Shown here: positions 19,833-29,124 of the stretch, piece by piece | Position numbering within the stretch: the stretch's first letter is position 1 | Layout of the letters: every line of letters begins with the position of its first letter | Assembly: GCF_002836975.1 (NCBI RefSeq) | Contig: NZ_NIJK01000039.1 | Location: 1-64,000, forward strand | Source of the DNA: Shewanella indica | GTDB taxonomy: Bacteria; Pseudomonadota; Gammaproteobacteria; Enterobacterales; Shewanellaceae | Length of the DNA: 64,000 nt | Direction of reading: 5' to 3' | Made by a program: the position numbers and the translations under genes | The notes under the pieces: generated by a model | The model's input: the letters and a program-made list of their open reading frames with translations, nothing else | The model's database searches: none | Told to the model about the DNA's origin: nothing

Positions 19833-19878
19833 CGTACGGTTATAATTGAGTTTTATTTAAACGGCAAAAGGACATGAG

Positions 19879-20769
19879 ATGAACAAAACGGCTACAGTTA
19901 TCTTGCTGAGCACTTTGAGTGCCAGTGCAGGGTTGCTTGCCGCAGAGGCTTCGACATCCCGCTATAGCCTGAGTCTGGCCACTTTTGAAAATGCCGACTC
20001 GGATATTGATGGTGGCGGGGAACTGGGGCGTCGCAGTTATCTTCTGGGCGCGCGGGCTGACTGGCAACTGGATAAACGTTGGGGGCTGGGTGTCAGCCTG
20101 GGTTATGACAAACTGGACTGGGATTTTTCCGCTTTACCTGACAATAGTGTTGCCGATAGGATTTTTGCTGCCAGCCAGTTTGACTCTGCTCAGCGTTATT
20201 CAGCTTCCATCAGCCTGAGATATAATCTGAATAGACACTGGAGCTTGATGCTAACGCCTCAGTTACAGTATGCCTACAGTGATGAAGTCTCCTCTTCGGA
20301 TGCCGAAAGTTATGGTGTGATAGCCGGTGCTGTTCACAGGTTCAACTCGGGTAATATGTTGGGTTTTGGTATTGCATATCTTAATGATATCAGTGAGGTG
20401 CGTACGGTTCCTTATCTGCTTATCGATTGGCAACTCAGTGATAGATGGCGGGTGGGCAACCCGTTTCAGGCAGGTTTTACCGGTCCGGCCGGGATAGAGT
20501 TCAGTTATCGGATCTCACCGGATATGGAGTTGGGGCTGGGAGCCTCCCAGCGCACCGAGCGGATCTTGGTGGGGGAAAATGAGCAAACGCTGGAATTGAC
20601 CGAAATCAGCAGCTTCGCCCGTTTGGGCTGGCAGTTGGGACAAGGGTTCAATCTCAACGCCTATGTGGGTTACTTCATCAACCCGGAACTTGAGTTGAGT
20701 GAACCTGAGATCAAGCGCGAGTTGGATAACTATCCGGCAGGCGCTGTTCATCTTAGCTATCGTTTTTGA
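19879..20769 (+). CDS. outer-membrane beta-barrel protein of unknown function
   Basis: This 296-residue protein has a signal peptide (MNKTATVILLSTLSASAGLLAAEA) and then alternating polar and aromatic residues in short strands (for example RWGLGVSLGYDKLDWDF and NRHWSLMLTPQLQYAYSD), ending in SYRF. A terminal aromatic residue is the usual outer-membrane sorting signal, so it should be a barrel with about 10-14 strands. The substrate is unknown. AAAAGGA lies before the start. Being just after the TetR gene may be coincidence. Confidence 0.75.
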   Translation: MNKTATVILLSTLSASAGLLAAEASTSRYSLSLATFENADSDIDGGGELGRRSYLLGARADWQLDKRWGLGVSLGYDKLDWDFSALPDNSVADRIFAASQFDSAQRYSASISLRYNLNRHWSLMLTPQLQYAYSDEVSSSDAESYGVIAGAVHRFNSGNMLGFGIAYLNDISEVRTVPYLLIDWQLSDRWRVGNPFQAGFTGPAGIEFSYRISPDMELGLGASQRTERILVGENEQTLELTEISSFARLGWQLGQGFNLNAYVGYFINPELELSEPEIKRELDNYPAGAVHLSYRF

Positions 20770-20773
20770 TTGA

Positions 20774-20805
20774 GTTGCCCGCCGTGGCGGGCAACTTCTC
20801 CCTTT
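20774..20805. terminator. terminator between convergent genes
   Basis: A 10-bp stem GTTGCCCGCC / GGCGGGCAAC with a GT centre is followed by TTCTCCCTTT. It lies between the convergent beta-barrel and chalcone-isomerase-like genes. Confidence 0.7.
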
Positions 20806-20833
20806 CGATTGAGCGATTTTCTGGCTGAGGAGT

Positions 20834-21397
20834 TCAGTCGGCCAGCATCGCTTTTTTCAGGCTGCTCTGCGCCGGTTCATCGCCGAGCCAGATATTCAGC
20901 AGCGCGCGGCGAAAGTTCTCTCCGGCGATAGTGTCTTGCAACTCACCGTTCTTGTAGGCACTGACACCGTTTTCCTGGCTGGTATACAGGAGGAAGCTGT
21001 CGCCTTGTTTGATCTCTTCCTGAAACAGGCTCATAAATCGGTCGATATCGGCTTGTATAGCTTCGGTTTTGCCGCCTGTGGCGTCATCGAAACCTTCAGT
21101 TATCGCCGAGCGCATCTTATCTGCGGTGATAAGACCCGAGACTATTTTCAAGCTGACCGCCGCCTGAGGCTGCGTAAATACTTCGGCTGTAGTGGTCGCT
21201 TTTGTTGGCAGATAGAGACTGCCTATGTAGAGATCCATAAAGAACTTGCTACGAACCCCGGCACCATTGAGCTTAAGCGGCGTTGCCGCCTGAATGCTCA
21301 GAGTATCTGGAATATTTTCACCGGCAATTTCGCGGGCATCCACTGTGGCAGACAGCGATAAGCCAAGTAATAGAGCGGTTAAGGTTATTTTTTTCAT
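20834..21397 (-). CDS. periplasmic chalcone isomerase-like protein
   Basis: This 187-residue protein has a signal peptide (MKKITLTALLLGLSLSATVDA). The chalcone-isomerase-like fold is suggested by VRSKFFMDLYIGSLYLPT, followed by the SLKIVSG and FRRALLNIWLG blocks. Bacterial members are not known to act on flavonoids; they are treated as small-lipid-binding periplasmic proteins. The chosen ATG lies 20 codons inside the longest frame; it begins the signal peptide and follows AGAGAACAAG, whereas the upstream extension has no signal-like features. Confidence 0.8.
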   Translation of the reverse strand: MKKITLTALLLGLSLSATVDAREIAGENIPDTLSIQAATPLKLNGAGVRSKFFMDLYIGSLYLPTKATTTAEVFTQPQAAVSLKIVSGLITADKMRSAITEGFDDATGGKTEAIQADIDRFMSLFQEEIKQGDSFLLYTSQENGVSAYKNGELQDTIAGENFRRALLNIWLGDEPAQSSLKKAMLAD

Positions 21398-21480
21398 CTT
21401 GTTCTCTTGGTATTGGTCGTTCTGAGTGGCTGAACCGGCAAGGTTCTTCTTGCTCACTGAATGTTTGCCAAAAACCTTCC

Positions 21481-21960
21481 TTAGCCCCGCAGACCCATTT
21501 TGAAGTTGCCATCTTGACTGAACCAGACGGCTTGCTTGTGTTTGGGACTTATCAGCAAAGGGCCATCATCGAAAAACAGAAAGCATTTCCAGTTACGGGC
21601 AAAGATTTCCCAGCGAGTTTGGATCACCTGATACTTTTCATAGCAGAAATACACAGGGGCATCTGCCGGCCAATCGATAAAATCGGCCAAGGGTTCCGGT
21701 AGGCTGTTGTCTTCGCTGTCCCAATGGCTTTGCCAGTATTCGGTCTGGTGCCAGGTGGAGCTGCGGCTGGCCCAATCGCCCTTGGTAAAGTCTTCGGCAC
21801 AGCTGCTTTTGTTGCTTATCCAGCGATTCCACACTTCCATGGCGCTCTTTTGATCCAGCGGCAATATAGCCGTCTTATCCTGGTCACTGACCGGCAGATC
21901 CTTATGGTTGAAGATCCATTTGCGGCGATATTGATCGAGTGGAATATAGCTGTGATTCAA
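21481..21960 (-). CDS. small cytosolic protein, probably DUF2947 family
   Basis: This protein of about 159 residues is rich in Trp, Asp and Lys (HSYIPLDQYRRKWIFNHKD at the start, FDDGPLLISPKHKQAVWF near the end). It has no signal or membrane helix. It resembles the DUF2947 proteins of Shewanella and Vibrio, whose function is unknown; this identification is from memory of the family. The TTG start at 21960 is preferred because GGAG lies nine bases before it; the frame stays open for 63 more codons upstream, but that part is not conserved-looking. Confidence 0.65.
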   Translation of the reverse strand: MNHSYIPLDQYRRKWIFNHKDLPVSDQDKTAILPLDQKSAMEVWNRWISNKSSCAEDFTKGDWASRSSTWHQTEYWQSHWDSEDNSLPEPLADFIDWPADAPVYFCYEKYQVIQTRWEIFARNWKCFLFFDDGPLLISPKHKQAVWFSQDGNFKMGLRG

Positions 21961-22154
21961 GTTTTGTTCTCCGGAACTGCGCTTATTTGCCGGGGCATTA
22001 TAACGGTGGCGAAAGGGGAAAAGAAAGGCCGCATGCGGCGGCGAGGGGAAGGCGTGCCACTGGCAAAGGACTTGAGCCATTTGCTGCGAACCACGTCTTG
22101 CATCCCAGATTGTAAGCCGACGCAGAGCAAACATGGGGCTTGCTTGCACCTTCG

Positions 22155-22481
22155 CTAATTCGGGGTTTGCAGTTCGGTTAATCCCTGCTTGGCGCTGAGA
22201 TTATTGGGGTCGAGCTCGAGGACTTTGGAAAATGCGGTGATGGCGGCTTCATTTTGTTGCACTGCACGCATAAACAACGCCAGTTTCAACCATACCTGCA
22301 AGTCTTGCGGGTATTTGCCGAGGTAATCCAGATAGGTTTCCAGTGCCTGCTGTCCTTTACCATCGAGGCGTAAGACATGGGCATACTGCGGTAGAAAACT
22401 GTCGTTCAAGCGGCTTAACTCAGCCAGAGTAGTTTCGGCCAACGGCAGCATATTGAGCTGCAGTGCCAGTATGGAAATCAT
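22155..22481 (-). CDS. TPR-repeat protein, small
   Basis: This 108-residue protein is predicted all-helical. Two tetratricopeptide-like repeats are visible (around residues 28-60 and 61-94, with the typical end of one repeat AITAFSKVLELDPNNLSAKQGL). Such repeats bind partner proteins. No signal peptide is obvious and the ribosome binding site is weak. The partner and function are unknown. It is followed after about 195 gene-free bases by the DUF2947-like gene. Confidence 0.65.
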   Translation of the reverse strand: MISILALQLNMLPLAETTLAELSRLNDSFLPQYAHVLRLDGKGQQALETYLDYLGKYPQDLQVWLKLALFMRAVQQNEAAITAFSKVLELDPNNLSAKQGLTELQTPN

Positions 22482-22687
22482 TCTGAGCTCGGTTTCGGTT
22501 GTTTGTTCCTGACTGTCATAGGTTCCTGTCGTTGGGGCGGTTACTTTTGTTGGGTTTATTTGTGATTTGAGTCAAAAGGTTGATTTGATGTGATTGTTAT
22601 CATTGCGCGCCGTGAGGCTCGGCACTGAACCACACCTCTTTATTTGGGCTGACTGTTTCGGCTCAAGTGCATTCCAAAGGAAATGAC

Positions 22688-23518
22688 ATGCGACTTAAAT
22701 TCAGATTTATCAAGTTGTTATTATGCTCTGTGCTGGCGGTTCCTGCTGTTGGCATGGCGTCTGAGCTCGATCGCTTTGAAAACTTGTCCGGTACCTTGAA
22801 CATTGCCGGTGGTACCGCGCATATCCCTGTGATGAAGCAGGCGGCAAAAACCATTATGTCTGCCAATAACGACATTCGCATTACAATTGCCGGTGGTGGC
22901 AGTGGCGTGGGTGCGCAGCAGGTTGCCAAGGGACTGGTTGAAATCGGTAATACCGGCCGCCCTCTGAAGCCAGGCGAACTGAAATACGGTCTGCTTTCTT
23001 TCCCATTTGCCATCGATGGCGTTGCGGTTATCGTCAATCCGACCAACCCCATTCAACAGCTGAGCTCGCAACAGGTGATGGATATCTATTCCGGTAAAAT
23101 AACCAACTGGAAGAGCCTGGGCGGTGAAGATCGGCAGATCAATATTTTCACCCGTGATGAAGCCAGCGGTACACGCTCGGTATTCGTTAAAAAGTTGCTG
23201 AATAAGTCGCCGGTTTCTACTCAGGCCAATGTTGTGCCTTCCAATGGTGCGATGAAAACTGCGATTGCCCGCGATCCCGGTGCCATAGGTTACAGCAGTG
23301 TCGGTTATATCGATCAGACAGTGAAAGCGCCGATATTGGATAATGTGCTGCCCACCAATGAAGCCTGTGCTTCCGGCGAATACCCTGTAGTGCGTAAGCT
23401 GTATATGAATACCAAGGGACAACCTCAGGGACTGACCCAGGCGTTTATTGACTATATCTATGGCCCAGACGGCGCTGAATTTATCCGTGAAGCCGGATAT
23501 ATTCCTGTCGGACATTAA
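22688..23518 (+). CDS. pstS: phosphate ABC transporter, periplasmic binding protein (PstS type)
   Basis: This 276-residue protein has a signal peptide ending VGMAS and the substrate-binding motif ITIAGGGSGVGAQQVAKG, followed by EIGNTGRPL and DEASGTRSVF, the phosphate-contacting segments of PstS. It would capture phosphate for the three genes behind it. Starting at 22688 rather than seven codons earlier puts AAAGGA eight bases upstream and begins the signal peptide correctly. It belongs to the shorter PstS branch. Confidence 0.9.
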   Translation: MRLKFRFIKLLLCSVLAVPAVGMASELDRFENLSGTLNIAGGTAHIPVMKQAAKTIMSANNDIRITIAGGGSGVGAQQVAKGLVEIGNTGRPLKPGELKYGLLSFPFAIDGVAVIVNPTNPIQQLSSQQVMDIYSGKITNWKSLGGEDRQINIFTRDEASGTRSVFVKKLLNKSPVSTQANVVPSNGAMKTAIARDPGAIGYSSVGYIDQTVKAPILDNVLPTNEACASGEYPVVRKLYMNTKGQPQGLTQAFIDYIYGPDGAEFIREAGYIPVGH

Positions 23519-23524
23519 TGACTC

Positions 23525-24391
23525 ATGACCACACAGATCTCCGCTGAGCGGATACTGCAACTTCTGGCCGCATCAGTATTATTGCTGATAGTGCTGCTGT
23601 TTGGGTTTCTGATGTGGTTTGCATTGCCGGTGTTTTTCAACCCGCAAACCAGCGTGTTGTCGTTACACTGGCAACCGGAGCAGGGGCAATTTGGCATAGT
23701 TGCCATGATTGCCGGCTCCGGTTTGTTGGGACTGCTGGCCTTACTGTTGGCATTTCCTATCGCCCTTGGCATCACAGGGTTTTGTTTATTACCTCGCTAT
23801 CGAAGGCCTGCGCGTTTTATCCGGGCGCTGATCCGCTTGATGGCCGGGATCCCGACCGTGGTGTATGGGTTGGCCGCTGTGTTTTTGCTGGTGCCGCTGA
23901 TCCGGGAAACCTTTCGAACCGGTTCGGGGTTCAGCCTCATCAGTGCCACTCTGGTGATAGTGCTGTTGATCTTGCCTGTGATGGTGATGATGTTGGACAG
24001 CCAATGTCGCCCTTTGGCCAAAGAACTCAGAATGGTGTCTGCTTCTCTGGGGTTCAGCGATCTCCAGACCCTGTATCATCTGGTATTACCCAATGCCCGC
24101 CGCGCCATGGCCAGCGCCGCCTTACTCGGTTTTGGCAGGGCCATAGGCGATACCTTGCTGCCTTTGATGCTGGCCGGCAATGCGCCACAGCTTCCGGGCA
24201 GTGTATTTGATTCGGTTCGCACCCTGACGGCGCATATTGGCTTGGTGCTGGCCACGGAAAATGACAGCGCCATGTATAACTCACTGTTTGCCGCCGGTTT
24301 GTTGCTGCTCACTATCAGTGTGCTGGTGACTCTGTTGATCCGCTATATGACCTCGTCTGCCAAGGCCACCACCGAGGGTTCTGGGTCTTGA
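23525..24391 (+). CDS. pstC: phosphate ABC transporter permease (PstC type)
   Basis: This 288-residue inner-membrane protein has about six hydrophobic helices and the permease EAA-type loop in the stretch ASLGFSDLQTLYHLVLPNARRAM...GFGRAIGDTLLPLMLAGN, as in PstC. It forms the phosphate channel with PstA. It starts seven bases after pstS, and its end overlaps pstA by four bases. Confidence 0.9.
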   Translation: MTTQISAERILQLLAASVLLLIVLLFGFLMWFALPVFFNPQTSVLSLHWQPEQGQFGIVAMIAGSGLLGLLALLLAFPIALGITGFCLLPRYRRPARFIRALIRLMAGIPTVVYGLAAVFLLVPLIRETFRTGSGFSLISATLVIVLLILPVMVMMLDSQCRPLAKELRMVSASLGFSDLQTLYHLVLPNARRAMASAALLGFGRAIGDTLLPLMLAGNAPQLPGSVFDSVRTLTAHIGLVLATENDSAMYNSLFAAGLLLLTISVLVTLLIRYMTSSAKATTEGSGS

Positions 24392-25248
24392 AAGCCAAGT
24401 GTTTCCATTATTGGTGTTTATTCTGCAGCGCCATGCTGTTGCTGTGTCTCTTGTCACTGCTGGGATTTATTCTATATCGAGGCGTTCCCACGCTCAGCCT
24501 GTCGCTCTATTTTGGTGATACTGAACCCTTAAAAGGTTTCTTGGGACAGGCGCCTATCTGGGATGGGATTTGGCCTGCCTGTGTTGGAACCCTGGCGGTG
24601 GTTGCCAGTGCTTTGATGATCGCCTTGCTGCCCGGGCTGGCAACCGGAATTTGGCTGGCAACTGCGAAAACATCCAAGGCAAAGGTGCTATTGGAGCTGG
24701 CGGTCGATATCCTGGCCGGCGTTCCCTCTATATTGATGGGCTTATTTGGCTTTACCCTTATTCTGTTACTGCGCAACACCTTGCAGCCTTCTGCCAACAC
24801 TTGTTTGGCACTGTCGGCATTTTGCCTGGCGATGTTGATCATTCCCTATCTGGCCGTTTCTACCCGCACGGCGCTGCAGGCGCTGCCTGTGTCTTTGAGT
24901 TTAACCGCACTCTCACTCGGCATGACACAGTGGCAAGCTTTGCGCTTTGTATTGTTGCCCCAGGCCGAGCGCGGGATCCGCGGCGGCATCATGTTGGCTA
25001 TCGGCCGGGCCGCAGAAGATACCGCGGTGATCATGCTGACCGGCGCCGTTGCCAATGCGGGGTTACCTGGCGGGATCTTTGAACGGTTTGAAGCCCTGCC
25101 TTTTACGATTTTTTATTACAGTGCCCAGTATCAGAGCGAGGCCGAATTGCAGATGGCGTTTGGTGCCGCGCTGACACTCCTGTGTTTAACTGCCACGGTA
25201 TTTTCCACGGCCAACTGGGTGACACGTTTTTCCGGAAGGAATCATTAG
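24388..25248 (+). CDS. pstA: phosphate ABC transporter permease (PstA type)
   Basis: This 286-residue inner-membrane protein is the partner of PstC. Characteristic blocks are VDILAGVPSILMGLFGF and the loop LGMTQWQALRFVLLPQAERGIRGG...IGRAAEDTAVIMLTGA. A TTG start overlaps the pstC stop (TTGA), so the two are translationally coupled. pstB follows one base later. Confidence 0.9.
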   Translation: MKAKCFHYWCLFCSAMLLLCLLSLLGFILYRGVPTLSLSLYFGDTEPLKGFLGQAPIWDGIWPACVGTLAVVASALMIALLPGLATGIWLATAKTSKAKVLLELAVDILAGVPSILMGLFGFTLILLLRNTLQPSANTCLALSAFCLAMLIIPYLAVSTRTALQALPVSLSLTALSLGMTQWQALRFVLLPQAERGIRGGIMLAIGRAAEDTAVIMLTGAVANAGLPGGIFERFEALPFTIFYYSAQYQSEAELQMAFGAALTLLCLTATVFSTANWVTRFSGRNH

Positions 25249-25249
25249 T

Positions 25250-25972
25250 ATGGCGTTATCAAAGGCTGCGGATGTCGCGGGCACTGTGTCTAACCTCAGT
25301 GTGTATTTTGGTCAACAAGCGGCACTCGAAAACATCAATATGCAGATCCATCGGCGGCGGATCAATGTGCTCAGCGGGCCGTCAGGCTCGGGAAAAACCA
25401 CCCTGTTACGGGCGCTCAATCGCCTCAATGACGAATATCAACATAGTCGCACCCGGGGGGAGATAACGCTTTGCGTGGCAGATAAGCCGCTTTCGGTCAA
25501 TCAACTGAAAACCACAGAGTTACCCTATTTGCGCCGTAAAGTTGGTATGGTGTTTCAACATCCGCAGCTGCTTCCCGGCAGTGTGGCGCAAAACCTGTTA
25601 CTCCCCTTGAAAGTGGTCGGTAACCTGCAGGGGGAGGCCGCGCTGAAACAGATGCAGCAAGCTTTTGAGCAGGCGGCGTTGTGGGATGAGGTCAAAGATC
25701 GCCTGTCGGCACCGGCCTCAACCTTATCCGGCGGGCAACAGCAGCGCCTTTGCCTGGCTCGCACCCTGGTTTTTGAGCCGGATATCTTATTGCTCGATGA
25801 GCCTACCTCTTCACTCGATCCCGAAGCTACTGCACAAATTGAAGCCTTGATAAAACGCCTCGCCGGCCATTGTACCCTGGTGATGGTTTCTCACTGTGAA
25901 CATCAAACAGCCAGATTGGCCGATCATCTCTATCGTTTTGAGTACGGGAGATTACGACCTGAGTCGGCATGA
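25250..25972 (+). CDS. pstB: phosphate ABC transporter ATP-binding protein (PstB type)
   Basis: This 240-residue ATPase has Walker A GPSGSGKTTL, a Q-loop at MVFQHPQLLPGS, the signature LSGGQQQRLCLART and Walker B DILLLDEPTSSLD. It powers phosphate import. No phoU gene follows, unlike the main pst-phoU operon of many bacteria, so this may be the second, phoU-free Pst system of the genome. Confidence 0.92.
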   Translation: MALSKAADVAGTVSNLSVYFGQQAALENINMQIHRRRINVLSGPSGSGKTTLLRALNRLNDEYQHSRTRGEITLCVADKPLSVNQLKTTELPYLRRKVGMVFQHPQLLPGSVAQNLLLPLKVVGNLQGEAALKQMQQAFEQAALWDEVKDRLSAPASTLSGGQQQRLCLARTLVFEPDILLLDEPTSSLDPEATAQIEALIKRLAGHCTLVMVSHCEHQTARLADHLYRFEYGRLRPESA

Positions 25973-26041
25973 GTGCGCCGAATCACTCTTTGTCTGGCTT
26001 AACCAAAGAGAGATTCAGACACGCTTTTGCAATTGCTCGGC

Positions 26042-28372
26042 TTAATCGTCGAGATACTTGGTCTGCTCGGTGTAATTCGGGGTCAGCAAGTTTTGATACA
26101 GCTTGGGGTTCATGTTGAAACCGCCGAATTTGCTTATGGTGTAACAAAGGACTTTCAGCTTGAGCTTTCTGAAGCTGGGAGGGATGGGTTTAAGGAATTT
26201 GCAGCAATCGATACTCAAGCGTTCCAGCTTCTCAAGCGCCAACATGGACTCGGGTAGAGACTCAGTGACAAAATCCTCCAGAGATAAGGTATCCAACTCG
26301 GTAAACTCACCGATAAAATCAGGGATAACCTTGATATCGCCGCCTCTCAGAGAAAGCCGTTTTAACGGTAGTGCTTTAAGCTCTATGGGGAAATGATCCA
26401 GGCTCTTGTGCATTCCCATCAGTTTAAGGTGATGCAAGCGGGTATATTTCACCAAGGCCTTGGTGGCTTCCAGACCAAACTCATAACACAGGACCAGTTT
26501 CAAGGTTTCCAATGCCGGCGCATCGAGTGAGGCCAGGGTTTTAAGATCACTGCGTGAAATCAACAGGGTTTTCAGCCGTGGCAGCGAAACATTGGCAGGG
26601 AAATCGTTGAATTTGTTGAGTTTAACTATTTCAAGCTTGGGGCTGCTCGTTAGCAATGGGCCAAGGGTAACGATGTTGGTATTGTGCAGCTCCAGCGAGG
26701 TCAACTGGGTAACGGCGGGGCAATTCAAACCAGGTAAAGTCTCCCTTGGGTCCGCGCATCCATCCTCAAGCTCAGTCTCAACTTGGGCTGGGTCAATATT
26801 GAGCGACACTAGATTGGGGCAATGCATTAATAGATCGGCGATTTTAGCTGTCGCCAGTCTAGTGGTGAAGGAGGTGAGTCGCTCTGGCTGAGGCAGGTAT
26901 TGAGACAGCTCTTTCCCCGTGTTTGGCGTGCCATCGTCAGGGTAGTATTTCATCACAGCTGTAGAAATATTGCTGAACAGCTGCCGTTCATTGTCCACCG
27001 GGCAATGGTTTAGAATGAGTTCATCCAGGGTTAGTAGCCTGGTCGGTGCAATAAGGCGATGACAACGGTCGATTTCCAACTTTTTGATGTTTCGCGGCAA
27101 CAATGACGCATCTATGGTGAGTTTTTGGCCGTTTATTATGCTGAGGCTGTCCAGCGCCGCTATCTTTTTAAACGACTCGGGGATGGTTTCCGAGTTGGTC
27201 GAATTAAAACTAAGGTTTTTAAGGCTTTGACATAGAGGCAGTTCATCCCAGAAGCCGTCGTCGCCGAAATCTGCCCCCCAGATGCTCTCCAGTTGCGAAA
27301 ACGCCCTGAAAGGGAAGCGAATGCCGGTTAAGTCTCTGGCATAACCCAGGTGCAACTCTTTGAGATGAGGAAAACATGCAGCATGCTCACAGACCAATGC
27401 CAGCAGTTTCTTTTCTTGGATCTTAAGCCGGGTTATATCTTCATATACCTTTGGGGCAAAGCGGATATCTATGCCATTAGTGAAAGATGTTTTTTGATTG
27501 CCAAGCACCGTATTGGCATGGATTGAACTCAATAACGGGTTTTTCCATAGTGTCAGCTTATTGAGGTTGGCTAAGGTCAGTTGCTCATCAATAGATGCAA
27601 GTTGGGGACAGCATGAGATTTTTAAGTGTTGCAGCTGTGGCAGCTTATCCAAGTTAGTGCCAAGGCGTTGTAAATCCGGGACTAACGCCAAATCAATCTT
27701 GGTCAATCCCGCCGGTAAATCAAACAGCTCGGCGCCGCAGATAGGGGTATCGTACCAGGTTAGGCTGCTGAGGTTTGTCAGTTGGCGAAAATCAAGATCC
27801 AGACTTTCCAGCGGCACTGAGTCAATTTTAAACTCTTGCAGTTTCTTTAGCTTTTCAATGCTCTTGGGCAGTGTCTTGTAATCGCCTTCAATGTTGAGCT
27901 TTTCAAGCAGTGGCAGGCTACCGATACTTTCGGGCAACTGTTGTCCACAAAAGGGCACTTCTTCGATGGCCAGAAAAGTCACCGAGGGGAAACGCGCCAA
28001 CAGCTCGGGTTGCTCGCAGAGTGCCTCCAGCGGCTGACCGGCTCGAATATCTATGATGGTATGTCCAAGCCTGGCATAGAGGTAATCGACATCCAGCTCG
28101 GCCGACAGGCTGGCATACTCGCAAAGGACACAGAAGACATCTCTCATATCAGGCTCTTTCTCGCCTTTAATCAGTTTCTTGCGGCACTTGAAGGCATTCT
28201 GAATATCCTGGCTCGCATGCTGTTTCAGCAGTTGGCGGATCTCTTTCACGCAGTCGGTATCGGCGCTGCATTTACCAATCAGGAAAAGGTCGTTGATGAA
28301 CTTTTCAGGAAAGCCGTCACTGTTTTTAACAGCATTAAAGTAGTCGGGGAGGGATTCTATAAATTGGGACAT
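26042..28372 (-). CDS. large leucine-rich-repeat protein of unknown function
   Basis: This 776-residue protein has no signal peptide and no membrane helix. Residues 1 to about 130 are helical and contain several Cys (for example FLIGKCSADTDC and VFCVLCEY). From about residue 130 to the C-terminus it is built of leucine-rich repeats, some of the plant-like/bacterial type (LPESIGSLPLLEKLNIEG, LPKSIEKLKKLQEF), others degenerate. LRR arcs bind proteins. No catalytic domain of known LRR effectors was recognised. It begins an accessory region, stands next to a RAYT transposase, and lacks a good ribosome binding site. Confidence 0.8.
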   Translation of the reverse strand: MSQFIESLPDYFNAVKNSDGFPEKFINDLFLIGKCSADTDCVKEIRQLLKQHASQDIQNAFKCRKKLIKGEKEPDMRDVFCVLCEYASLSAELDVDYLYARLGHTIIDIRAGQPLEALCEQPELLARFPSVTFLAIEEVPFCGQQLPESIGSLPLLEKLNIEGDYKTLPKSIEKLKKLQEFKIDSVPLESLDLDFRQLTNLSSLTWYDTPICGAELFDLPAGLTKIDLALVPDLQRLGTNLDKLPQLQHLKISCCPQLASIDEQLTLANLNKLTLWKNPLLSSIHANTVLGNQKTSFTNGIDIRFAPKVYEDITRLKIQEKKLLALVCEHAACFPHLKELHLGYARDLTGIRFPFRAFSQLESIWGADFGDDGFWDELPLCQSLKNLSFNSTNSETIPESFKKIAALDSLSIINGQKLTIDASLLPRNIKKLEIDRCHRLIAPTRLLTLDELILNHCPVDNERQLFSNISTAVMKYYPDDGTPNTGKELSQYLPQPERLTSFTTRLATAKIADLLMHCPNLVSLNIDPAQVETELEDGCADPRETLPGLNCPAVTQLTSLELHNTNIVTLGPLLTSSPKLEIVKLNKFNDFPANVSLPRLKTLLISRSDLKTLASLDAPALETLKLVLCYEFGLEATKALVKYTRLHHLKLMGMHKSLDHFPIELKALPLKRLSLRGGDIKVIPDFIGEFTELDTLSLEDFVTESLPESMLALEKLERLSIDCCKFLKPIPPSFRKLKLKVLCYTISKFGGFNMNPKLYQNLLTPNYTEQTKYLDD

Positions 28373-28927
28373 AATATAAACAACTTATTGTAGGGTATGG
28401 TTATTAGCCTGTTGGCCACTGCAGATGCTTAACGCCGTAGTTTTATCGTTCTGATGAACTTGGGCTTAGGGGGACACAAGCCCTGGATTTGGCCTGATTC
28501 GCTGTCGATAGTGCGCCGGAAAATGTAGAACGAGATGGATTGCAAGATGCCCGGTAAAGTGCATCGAAAAGTGCACCGAATATGGCATCGAAAATTACAG
28601 ATGGAGGCGCAGCATAAGATGCCGCGCAATGCGAAGAGCTGACTAATTCCATTTACCGATTTTCCTTCCAGTGACCACAAAAGTGGCCCGCACTCAAGCC
28701 TGCTGACGGATTTTACAAGAGTTGAAGGCCCCGTACAATCAATGGGATAGATATAGGCCAGTAATACTGGAATGATGTTTATGCGGATAACAGCCTTACA
28801 GGCGGTGTGACCGAAAAATCCAGTCAGGGCTGCTTCTAGGACCGGATAACTGAAAGAGCGGGACTGTGGGCGAAGGCAAGGGCAAAAGTGTCACCATTCA
28901 TGATCTCCGTCGGTCAATCACCAGTTG

Positions 28928-29006
28928 GAGTCAAATACAGGATGGAGTCAAATACAGGACAGCCATATCTTTTTGATGTTTCATAAATAACGAGTCAAAT
29001 ACAGGA
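28928..29006 (+). repeat. 15-bp direct repeats GAGTCAAATACAGGA (three copies)
   Basis: Exact copies start at 28928, 28945 and 28992. The second and third run directly into the 29-bp repeat, so the full unit is about 38 bp; the first copy is cut short after GGA. Confidence 0.85.
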
Positions 29007-29124
29007 CAGCCATATCTTTTTGATGTTTCGCCCAGGCTTGACTAGGCTTTGAAATACCCATCAAAGCTCAGTCGAGGTTGGTTAACAGGAAAAAGACAGG
29101 ACAGCCATATCTTTTTGATGTTTC
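28954..29124 (+). repeat. 29-bp direct repeats upstream of the RAYT gene (three copies)
   Basis: Exact copies that begin ACAGGACAGCC and end GATGTTTC lie at 28954-28982, 29001-29029 and 29096-29124. Start-to-start distances are 47 and 95 bases. They look like the left boundary or regulatory repeats of the transposase element. Confidence 0.9.

Noticed and set aside
22513-22533. CTGTCATA and CTGTCGTT before pstS as a Pho box
   Set aside because: The two half-sites are 13 bases apart instead of the 11 needed for PhoB repeats, and the second is imperfect.
28429-28680. Minus-strand 83-codon Cys-rich frame
   Set aside because: The Cys and Arg pattern follows from a short nucleotide repeat; there is no ribosome binding site and no relative.
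28954-29124. Three direct repeats as a CRISPR array
   Set aside because: Unequal spacing of 47 and 95 bases, spacers that are themselves repeated, and no cas genes.
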